The notes under the pieces are model-generated. The model worked only from the letters and a program-made list of their open reading frames with translations. It searched no databases and was not told the DNA's origin. Made by a program: the position numbers and the translations under genes. Shown piece by piece: positions 1 through 5,268 of a DNA stretch of 13,578 bases. Every line of letters begins with the position of its first letter. Position 1 is the stretch's first letter. The stretch lies in NCBI RefSeq assembly GCF_946998255.1, contig NZ_CAMPYN010000035.1:1-13578 (forward strand), read 5' to 3'. Source of the stretch: an uncultured Helcococcus sp. Its GTDB lineage: Bacteria > Bacillota > Clostridia > Tissierellales > Peptoniphilaceae.

Positions 1-151
1 CGATCAATCCGGCAACAAAGTTACCAATCACACCACCAACTATACCAACTATTATATTAGCAAGTGCTCCCATTTGAGCATCTTTATCCATAATGATACT
101 TGCAAGCCAGCCTGCTAAGGCCCCTAATAATATACTTGAAATCCAACCCAT
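1..151 (-). CDS. GlsB/YeaQ/YmgE-family stress membrane protein (3' end cut by window)
   Basis: Reading the minus strand from the ATG at 151 gives MGWISSILLGALAGWLASII followed by a short charged turn (MDKD) and a second Gly-rich hydrophobic stretch (NIIVGIVGGVIGNFVAGLI). This is the two-helix glycine-rich start of the transglycosylase-associated/GlsB/YeaQ family, small integral membrane proteins of about 80-90 residues linked to general and envelope stress. Only the first 50 codons are inside the window. An AAGGGG ribosome binding site at 158-163 sits 6 nt upstream of the ATG and supports this start. The gene diverges from the DUF2974 gene across 136 bp. A sigma-B-like motif upstream (separate entry) fits a stress-induced gene. 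The biochemical role of the family is not established. Confidence 0.85.
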   Translation of the reverse strand, partial: MGWISSILLGALAGWLASIIMDKDAQMGALANIIVGIVGGVIGNFVAGLI

Positions 152-196
152 AATTAACCCCTTTTTACTTTTCTTGTTTTCTTCTGTAATTTATTA

Positions 197-221
197 ATAC
201 CCTCAGTTTTTTCAAATAAAC
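197..221 (-). promoter_or_regulatory. Sigma-B-like promoter for the GlsB-family gene
   Basis: On the minus strand GTTTAT (221-216), a 13-bp spacer and GGGTAT (202-197) match the Gram-positive general-stress sigma-B consensus GTTTAA-N12-14-GGGTAT in 11 of 12 positions. The predicted start near 190 would give a leader of about 39 nt. A poorer sigma-A reading (TTGAAA, 16 bp, TAAATT) overlaps it, so the assignment is not exclusive. Whether this organism has a sigma-B-type factor cannot be seen here. Confidence 0.45.
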
Positions 222-240
222 AATTTACTTTCGCAAACTA

Positions 241-269
241 TTTATTTTATCTGCAATTTCTGCTATTAT
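241..269 (+). promoter_or_regulatory. Candidate extended -10 promoter for the DUF2974 gene
   Basis: An extended -10 (TGCTATTAT, 261-269) lies 17 bp after a weak -35 (TTTATT, 241-246). The predicted start near 276 falls next to the AAGGAG ribosome binding site at 277-282, so the leader would be very short. The -35 is poor and the call rests on the extended -10. Confidence 0.35.
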
Positions 270-287
270 CTAGCTTAAGGAGATAAT

Positions 288-1352
288 ATGAATATCATAG
301 AATACATAGAAGAAAATAAAAACAACACTTTTGAAGACAAACATTTTAATGATGTAGATGCCCTTATTTTAGCCCAGTTTTCCTATTCTTATATAGAAAA
401 TTTCCAGAGAAAATGGGGAAAAGAATTCAAAATACATATGCTTGACCAGGAAGACATCAAAAATTCTGCCCAGTTTTCCTTGACAGAAGATGAAGAAGAA
501 GACTTTATGAATGCCTTAAAAGATTCTGATAGGTTCAAAGACTTAGAAATTGTAGATATAGAGCAAGCGAAAGAATGTCAATTTTTCGCCTACACTATTA
601 GAATTGATAAACATACCCTAGCTGTTGTTTACAGGGGTACAGACTCTTCATTTGACGGATGGTTTGAGAGCTTATCTTTGGCTTTTGATGAAGAAATTCC
701 TGCGCAGGTAAAGGCAAAAGAATATTTGAAAAAAATTGGAGATAACTTTGATGATAATATCATTGTTATAGGCCATTCCAAAGGAGGAAACTTCGCTGTT
801 TTCTCCAGTTCCCTTCAAGATAAGACTTTACAAAATAGGATTGAACTAGTTTACGACTTTGATGGACCAGGCTTTTTAGATGAATTTTACCAAAGGCCAG
901 ACTACAGCCCTATAAACGAGAAGATAAGAAAATTTATTCCTAAAAAATCTTTATTTGGACTTCTATTGAGAAGTGATAGCAAGCCTATAGTAATATCTAG
1001 CGAGGGTCTGATGGTATGGCAACATTCTCCATTTACTTGGTTTATCGAAAATTATCAAATTTTGAATGATGGGAAATTAACAGACCTTAGCCTTCATACA
1101 AGAAATGTAGCAGCAAATCTTTTAAAGTCTTATGATAAGGAAGAAAGAAAAGCTGTGCTTGTAGCCTTACATGACCTATTTGAAAATATAGAAGCAGACA
1201 ATGTTCTAGATTTGTTTAACCACAAATTATCAAGCTTATTCAAAATTTTTAAGCATATGAATAATGAAGATAATGAAAATATGCAAGTTCTAAAAGATGT
1301 TGCATCCGACCTCTTCCATTTAATAAAGGATGAGGCTAAGATAAAGTTATAG
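288..1352 (+). CDS. Mbeg1-like protein (DUF2974), alpha/beta-hydrolase-like
   Basis: A 354-residue protein with a lipase-type nucleophile elbow GHSKGGN (residues 162-168, candidate nucleophile Ser164). It is preceded by AVVYRGTD (112-119), which resembles the strand-and-oxyanion segment of class 3 lipases, and followed by DFDGPGF (190-196). This order is typical of DUF2974/Mbeg1-like proteins, which are common in Firmicutes and usually annotated as hypothetical or lipase-like. There is no signal peptide or clear membrane segment, so a cytoplasmic location is likely. The substrate is unknown; hydrolase activity is inferred from the fold and elbow only. The start is set by AAGGAG at 277-282, 5 nt before the ATG. 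The gene stands alone, and its stop runs directly into the 52-bp repeat array, so its mRNA probably carries part or all of that array as a 3' untranslated region. Confidence 0.85.
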   Translation: MNIIEYIEENKNNTFEDKHFNDVDALILAQFSYSYIENFQRKWGKEFKIHMLDQEDIKNSAQFSLTEDEEEDFMNALKDSDRFKDLEIVDIEQAKECQFFAYTIRIDKHTLAVVYRGTDSSFDGWFESLSLAFDEEIPAQVKAKEYLKKIGDNFDDNIIVIGHSKGGNFAVFSSSLQDKTLQNRIELVYDFDGPGFLDEFYQRPDYSPINEKIRKFIPKKSLFGLLLRSDSKPIVISSEGLMVWQHSPFTWFIENYQILNDGKLTDLSLHTRNVAANLLKSYDKEERKAVLVALHDLFENIEADNVLDLFNHKLSSLFKIFKHMNNEDNENMQVLKDVASDLFHLIKDEAKIKL

Positions 1353-1648
1353 GTGAATTTGAACTTCGTCTTTTTCTTAACTAGTTTTTAATCTAGCAAT
1401 AGTTCAGATTTTTGACTTTGTTTTTTCCTGAACTAGTTTTTGATCTAGCAATAATTCAGATTCTAAGATTCGTCTTTTCCTGAACTAGTTTTTGACCTAG
1501 CAATAGTTCAGATTCTAAGATTCGTCTTTTCCTGAACTAGTTTTAAGTCCAGGAATAGTTCAGATTTTAAGCTTCGTTTTTTTCTGAACTAGTTTTTGAC
1601 CTAGCAATAGTTCAGATTTTTGACTTCGTCTTTTCCTGAACTAATTTT
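1353..1648. repeat. 52-bp tandem array of alternating inverted arms (five full units)
   Basis: Five contiguous units of exactly 52 bp lie at 1381-1432, 1433-1484, 1485-1536, 1537-1588 and 1589-1640. A degenerate partial unit precedes them (1353-1380, about 20 of 28 positions shared) and an 8-bp remnant follows (1641-1648). Each unit opens with CTAGTTTTTGACCTAG or a variant and contains TAGTTCAG, the reverse complement of the CTGAACTA that spans each unit boundary. Arms therefore alternate in orientation, separated by about 16 nt and about 20 nt, and each arm could pair with either neighbour. The 20-nt spacer holds a TTCG core, flanked in units 2 and 3 by AAGA/TCTT and in unit 5 by GAC/GTC. 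The period is not a multiple of 3 and no long frame crosses the array, so it is non-coding. It fills the gap between two convergent genes. Function unknown: a REP/BIME-like element, a tandem terminator or a structured 3' UTR are all possible. Confidence 0.9.
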
Positions 1649-1650
1649 AC

Positions 1651-1701
1651 AAAAAACAGCCCCCGTAAGTTAATCCTATGAACTAACTTGCAGGGGCTTT
1701 T
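1651..1701. terminator. Bidirectional intrinsic terminator between convergent genes
   Basis: The arms AGCCCCCGTAAGTTA (1658-1672) and TAACTTGCAGGGGCT (1684-1698) form a 15-position stem with an 11-nt loop. Two positions differ from perfect complementarity, and on either strand one of them is a G-U wobble and the other a mismatch. The minus strand reads into six U (1656-1651), making this a strong terminator just 3' of the AI-2E-family gene. The plus strand has four U (1698-1701), enough for a weaker stop for the DUF2974 transcript. Confidence 0.85.
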
Positions 1702-1703
1702 CC

Positions 1704-2837
1704 TCATTCTTTACTTGTTATTCTTTTCTTTACATCTCTTCTAATTATCTTGTAAAATCCTGCCATTAATGGAACAAATAGCAACATTCCAAGAGGTCCT
1801 GCTATAGCACCACCAACTATAACTGCTACAAAGGTCCAAACTCCCGGTAATCCTACACTGTCTCCAACAAGTTTTGGATAAATAAGGTTGCTTTCAAATT
1901 GTTGGACTATTATCAAGGCAATTAAAAATATAATTGCTTGGTTAAAGTTTACTGCAGCTATCATCAATACACCAATGGCTCCCCCTATTAGGGAACCTAG
2001 CATTGGTATCAAGGCTGTAACAGCTACAACTACTGATATAGTCATAGCATATGGTAATTTAAGTAAGAGCATAACTCCATATAAAATCAAGCCTATTACA
2101 ATAGCATCTATAAATTGGCCCTTGAAAAAGGCGGAAAATTTTTCATCCATTATTCTTAAAAAGTTAAGAATTTTTTCATATTTTCTTTCTGGCAAATAAG
2201 CCTTCATAGTCAATTTAATATTTCTTGATAGACTTTCTTTGCTGGCTAAAATATAAACAGCTATTATCAAGGAAGTAAAGCCAGTAACTATAGTTCCTAA
2301 AACTGTTGAAACAACATTAACAGTAGATCCGATAAAGCCACCTATATTTGATTTAGCATACTCTACTATTTTTGCTTGATAAGTGGACCAATTTCCGGCA
2401 ATATGAGCAATCTCATCTTTTAAGTACATTTTAATTTCTGATTTTTCAGGATTTTTCATTACCCAAGCATAAATATCATCTAATAATTTAGGGATGTTTT
2501 CTCCTATAATTTTTATAGAATTATACATTTGTGGGATTATCAAGTATAAAACTAACATTATAAGTACTATGATAAATATTAATGAGATTAGCATTGAGAG
2601 TGGTCTTTTAAATTTTTGGAATTTTTTGTTTTCTATTTTCGCAAAAACTTTCTTTTCAAGAAAGTCCATTATTAAATTCCATATATAAGCCATTCCCAAG
2701 GCTAAAATAATAGGAAATAACATATTATAAGACCATTTTATAAAGTTCAGCACATTGTGGAAGTAAACAACAAATAAAATGGCTGAGGCCAAAATTAGTA
2801 GCCTAATGATAAACTCTCTTCTATTTGATTTATTCAT
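1704..2837 (-). CDS. AI-2E family transporter (UPF0118/PerM-like permease)
   Basis: A 377-residue multi-spanning membrane protein. Hydrophobic stretches lie at about 10-30, 35-60, 80-102, 165-198, 242-262, 264-296, 300-315 and 330-362, with a soluble segment at about 105-160. Family hallmarks are FFKGQFIDA (237-245), the IPMLGSLIGG motif (277-286) and VQQFESNLIYPKLVGDSVGL (311-330). Length and layout match the family. Characterised members differ widely: autoinducer-2 export in TqsA, Na+/H+ antiport in others. The substrate is not predictable, and no quorum-sensing gene lies nearby. The ATG overlaps the end of the upstream HD-domain gene by 8 bp, and its AGGAGG site is encoded inside that gene's last codons, so translation is probably coupled. 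A terminator follows immediately. Confidence 0.9.
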   Translation of the reverse strand: MNKSNRREFIIRLLILASAILFVVYFHNVLNFIKWSYNMLFPIILALGMAYIWNLIMDFLEKKVFAKIENKKFQKFKRPLSMLISLIFIIVLIMLVLYLIIPQMYNSIKIIGENIPKLLDDIYAWVMKNPEKSEIKMYLKDEIAHIAGNWSTYQAKIVEYAKSNIGGFIGSTVNVVSTVLGTIVTGFTSLIIAVYILASKESLSRNIKLTMKAYLPERKYEKILNFLRIMDEKFSAFFKGQFIDAIVIGLILYGVMLLLKLPYAMTISVVVAVTALIPMLGSLIGGAIGVLMIAAVNFNQAIIFLIALIIVQQFESNLIYPKLVGDSVGLPGVWTFVAVIVGGAIAGPLGMLLFVPLMAGFYKIIRRDVKKRITSKE

Positions 2838-3432
2838 TCCCCCCTCCTAATCCAATATCATCTATCAAAAAGCCTTTTTCTACAGCTTTTACTAGCTCTT
2901 CTTTTATGTATGAATGAATATTTTCATTAAAGTCTTTGATAGGTTTTATTCTTTCATGGACTTGTGAAATTTTAACTTGGTTGGCCTTCCAAGTCCCTCC
3001 ATCATTACGATAAAGGTTACTCATTATAGGTTGCAGCCTATCCATGGAAACAGCAAATTTAGCTTCATTTGTTTGCCCTGCTTCAAACTCTAGCCAAAGT
3101 GATTCTAAAAGCTGTCCATTTTTTTCTGACAAGTATTCTTTAAGCTTGTCCATGGCAGCTTTTTCTCTTTGAAACTGGCCCTTTTTCCTATCTTCATTAT
3201 AAGCATAGGTGTCTCCGGCAAAAATTTCCACATAGTCATGGATTAAAAGCATCTTTACCACCCTATTTATATCAACCTTGATATTAGAAAGCTCCTCAAG
3301 AAATATAGCCATACTTGCTACATGAAAGGAATGTTCTGCGTCATTCTCTTTTCTATCTTCACCTATTATCTTGGTTTGCCTATATATTTTTTTCATTTCT
3401 TCAAGCATAACTACAAATCTTAATTCTTCCAT
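2830..3432 (-). CDS. HD-domain protein, YfbR-like 5'-nucleotidase family
   Basis: A 200-residue soluble protein of the HD_3 (COG1896, YfbR-like) group. Metal-binding residues are visible in family order: His34 in DAEHSFHVA, the His65-Asp66 doublet in LLIHDYVEIFAGD, and Asp131 in VSMDRLQP. Glu69, three residues after the doublet, matches the catalytic acidic residue of YfbR. The REKAAMDKL segment (89-97) is also typical. Relatives hydrolyse deoxyribonucleoside 5'-monophosphates with a divalent metal, so a role in nucleotide-pool control is the best guess, but substrate is not proven by sequence. The ATG at 3432 is preceded by AGGTGG. It is the first gene of a two-gene operon with the permease, and the pairing has no obvious functional explanation. 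Confidence 0.85.
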   Translation of the reverse strand: MEELRFVVMLEEMKKIYRQTKIIGEDRKENDAEHSFHVASMAIFLEELSNIKVDINRVVKMLLIHDYVEIFAGDTYAYNEDRKKGQFQREKAAMDKLKEYLSEKNGQLLESLWLEFEAGQTNEAKFAVSMDRLQPIMSNLYRNDGGTWKANQVKISQVHERIKPIKDFNENIHSYIKEELVKAVEKGFLIDDIGLGGGNE

Positions 3433-3464
3433 TTCCCACCTACCTAAAATAATTGTTTATATTT

Positions 3465-3493
3465 ATTATAAGCCTAAATATATTATTTTGCAC
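3465..3493 (-). promoter_or_regulatory. Candidate promoter for the HD-domain/permease operon
   Basis: A consensus -10 TATAAT reads on the minus strand at 3470-3465, about 33 nt upstream of the HD-gene ATG. At 17 bp spacing the -35 is GTGCAA (3493-3488), a poor match, so only the -10 is convincing. Confidence 0.4.
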
Positions 3494-3507
3494 CAATTAT
3501 ATCAATG

Positions 3508-3536
3508 TTTAAGAAAAATATATTTGGTTATATATA
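3508..3536 (+). promoter_or_regulatory. Candidate promoter for the small holin-like gene
   Basis: TTTAAG (3508-3513), a 17-bp spacer and TATATA (3531-3536) form a weak sigma-A-like promoter with a predicted start near 3543 and a leader of about 53 nt. An inverted repeat TGTGAC (3540-3545)/GTCACA (3571-3576) lies across the start and leader. Other AT-rich alternatives exist. Confidence 0.3.
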
Positions 3537-3595
3537 GAATGTGACGGAAATGAAATTTAAATAATTGTTGGTCACAAGCATTTATAGGAGGAATT

Positions 3596-3943
3596 ATGGA
3601 TAACAAAAAACAAACAGGACTTATGGGATTTTTATTAAGATTAGTTGTATCTATGATAGTTATAGCTATAACTAATATATTAGTACCAGGAATGTCAAAC
3701 CAAGGTGGAATTGGTAATTTAGCTTTAATAGCTATTGCTATTGCAGTAATCGACTATTTACTAGCTAGATTTTTAGGATTATCAAAGGCTGCTTCTGGTT
3801 TAACAGGATTTTTAGTAATGGCCTTAGTTTTATACCTATCAGGTATGGTATTGGATAACTTCAAGGTAACTGTAATAGGTGCCTTAATCGGCGGTTTAGT
3901 TTATGGTGTAGTTGACTCAATTATACCAGGAGATAGACTATAA
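3596..3943 (+). CDS. Phage-holin-4-superfamily-like (YvlD-type) small membrane protein
   Basis: A 115-residue protein made almost entirely of four membrane helices (about 10-31, 38-60, 65-86 and 90-110), with a charged N-terminus MDNKKQ and a conserved-looking end VVDSIIPGDRL. Helix pattern, the LVPG turn after helix 1 and the IDYLL/VDSIIPG segments resemble chromosomal phage_holin_4_2 (YvlD-like) proteins of clostridia. Despite the family name, such genes are usually not prophage genes; no lysis or structural phage gene is nearby. An envelope-associated role is possible, but the function is unknown. AGGAGG at 3586-3591, 4 nt before the ATG, fixes the start. It is monocistronic, with its own promoter region and a strong terminator. 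Confidence 0.75.
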   Translation: MDNKKQTGLMGFLLRLVVSMIVIAITNILVPGMSNQGGIGNLALIAIAIAVIDYLLARFLGLSKAASGLTGFLVMALVLYLSGMVLDNFKVTVIGALIGGLVYGVVDSIIPGDRL

Positions 3944-3966
3944 AATTATAATTTACAAAATATATT

Positions 3967-4005
3967 ATCGGAGCTGTTGATATTAATCATCAGCTCCGAT
4001 TTTTT
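3967..4005 (+). terminator. Intrinsic terminator after the holin-like gene
   Basis: A perfect 10-bp stem, ATCGGAGCTG (3967-3976) with CAGCTCCGAT (3991-4000), extends inward by TGAT/ATCA past one mismatch and is followed by six T. On the minus strand the trailing sequence AATATATTTTG is only weakly U-rich, so it may stop the convergent GNAT transcript less efficiently. Confidence 0.9.
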
Positions 4006-4034
4006 ATGGAAATTATATTATGAAACTAAGTAGA

Positions 4035-4595
4035 TTATTTTTCAGATAAATATTCTTCTCTTAATATACTATATACTTTTATATCAACTAAGTATCCTCT
4101 ATGGTTTTTCATATCTTGTCTTAGGCAACCCTCATAAGTCAAACCAGACTTCAACATGACCTTGCCTGAGTTTGGATTTTCTACATCGTGCATTGCTTCA
4201 ATCTTATTTACTTCAACTTCATCGAATAGATATTTTATAATCTCTTCAAAAGCTTCATGGACATAGCCATTTCCCCAATAATCATAGCCAATGACATATC
4301 CAATTTCGACAGACTCAATATCTTCATCAAGGTCAACTACAGAAATAGTCCCTATTACTTCATCATCTTTTAGGCAAATAGCCCATTGGTAAAAATTATC
4401 ATTTTTATAGCCATCTATCCATTCGGATAGAATTTTCTCTGTAACTTCCACACTTTCGTGCTTTGGCCAAGTTACATACTCGCATACTCTTTCATCAGAT
4501 GTCCAATTTTGGTAGCTCGGTTTTATGTCATCTTTTGAAAATTTCCTTAAAATTAACCTCTTAGTTTCTAATGTTTTGGTGCCTTTGTGTTTCAT
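4035..4595 (-). CDS. GNAT N-acetyltransferase, RimJ/RimL-like (Acetyltransf_3)
   Basis: A 186-residue acetyl-CoA-dependent acetyltransferase. It opens with the typical ETKRLILRKFSKDD segment (10-23). It has the core strand pair WAICLKDDEVIGTISVVDLD (71-90), the motif A region IGYVIGYDYWGNGYVHEAF (98-116; the GNGYVHEA loop binds the CoA pyrophosphate), and the motif B segment VENPNSGKVMLKSGLTYEG (138-156). This arrangement fits RimJ/RimL-type enzymes that modify protein N-termini or small amines; the substrate cannot be read from sequence. The ribosome binding site is weak (AGAGAA-like). The gene starts 37 bp after the glycosylase-fold gene on the same strand with no terminator between, so it is probably cotranscribed. 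Confidence 0.9.
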   Translation of the reverse strand: MKHKGTKTLETKRLILRKFSKDDIKPSYQNWTSDERVCEYVTWPKHESVEVTEKILSEWIDGYKNDNFYQWAICLKDDEVIGTISVVDLDEDIESVEIGYVIGYDYWGNGYVHEAFEEIIKYLFDEVEVNKIEAMHDVENPNSGKVMLKSGLTYEGCLRQDMKNHRGYLVDIKVYSILREEYLSEK

Positions 4596-4632
4596 GGTAA
4601 TTCTCTTTTCTCTTTAATTTATTTTATTAATT

Positions 4633-5214
4633 TTATTTTTCTTTAAGTATATTTTCAATTATTTTCTTTAATTCTGGTAAAGTATCTTCTTTGAAGAATT
4701 CATTTTTAGCCATCCACCTATTGTTTAAAGGGCTTGGATGAACTATAGGGAAGTATGTTGGCAGATAATCCTTAAAGTTTCTTACTGTTTCTGTAAGGTT
4801 TTTCTTAAATTTATCTTCCAGGTAAAATTTCTGTGAATGAGCACCTATCAACATTGTGAGTTTGACATCTTTAAGCTCTTCAAGTAGAAGAGGATGGTAT
4901 TCTTTTGATATAAATTTTCTAGGAGCCTTATCTCCACTTTTAGCTTTTCCAGGAAAATAAAAATCCATGGGGATTATTGAAAAATCTTTACTATGTAAGG
5001 TGTCCATATTTATACCAAGCCAATCAACTAAATTTTCACCACTTTTGTCGTTAAATAAAATTCCACTTTCTTCTACTTTTTTTCCTGGCGCCTGGCCAAT
5101 TATTAAAATTTTAGAATTTTTGTTAAACTGAAAAATTGGATCTATTCCTTTATCTGTGTACTCTTTATTTCTAGGATCATTTTTTAATTTTTCAATTATT
5201 TCTTCTACTTGCAT
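4633..5214 (-). CDS. Uracil-DNA glycosylase superfamily protein (cysteine-free)
   Basis: A 193-residue protein with the two superfamily motifs: GQAPG (40-44) followed by SGILFNDKSGENLVDWL (50-66), and HPSPLNNRW (159-167), the uracil-pocket/DNA-intercalation loop. The SG..F.D.SG..L..WL pattern resembles the family 4/5-like branch, but the protein has no cysteine at all and so cannot hold the [4Fe-4S] cluster of classical family 4 enzymes. It best fits the unclassified UDG-like group with HPSPxNxRW. Base-excision activity is plausible but unproven. GGAGG (5223-5219), 4 nt before the ATG, supports the start. It lies between the DUF4143 ATPase (54 bp upstream) and the GNAT gene, and probably has its own promoter. 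Confidence 0.85.
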   Translation of the reverse strand: MQVEEIIEKLKNDPRNKEYTDKGIDPIFQFNKNSKILIIGQAPGKKVEESGILFNDKSGENLVDWLGINMDTLHSKDFSIIPMDFYFPGKAKSGDKAPRKFISKEYHPLLLEELKDVKLTMLIGAHSQKFYLEDKFKKNLTETVRNFKDYLPTYFPIVHPSPLNNRWMAKNEFFKEDTLPELKKIIENILKEK

Positions 5215-5230
5215 GAAACCTCCATAGTTT

Positions 5231-5236
5231 ATTATA
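5231..5236 (-). promoter_or_regulatory. Candidate -10 of the glycosylase-fold gene
   Basis: A consensus TATAAT (5236-5231, minus strand) lies 16 nt upstream of the ATG, in the AT-rich 54-bp gap after the ATPase gene. No acceptable -35 is seen at 16-18 bp, so the promoter call is tentative. The start site would fall very close to the ribosome binding site. Confidence 0.25.
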
Positions 5237-5268
5237 ATATCTATATTTTAGATAAAATATTTACAAAA

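Noticed and set aside
1381..1640. CRISPR array at the 52-bp repeats
   Set aside because: Units are contiguous and the sequence between inverted arms is itself repeated, so there are no unique spacers. No cas gene is present.
1704..2837. Quorum-sensing autoinducer-2 exporter
   Set aside because: The family name reflects one studied member. No luxS or sensor gene is in view, and other members transport ions.
3596..3943. Prophage remnant because of the holin-family protein
   Set aside because: This holin-4-like family is common on chromosomes. No endolysin, structural, integrase or attachment-site sequence was seen, and flanking genes are ordinary chromosomal genes.
5224..5268. Terminator between the ATPase and the glycosylase-fold gene
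   Set aside because: Only AT-only complementarity (AAAATATT/AATATTTT) is present, with no GC-containing stem or clean U tract, so read-through is likely.
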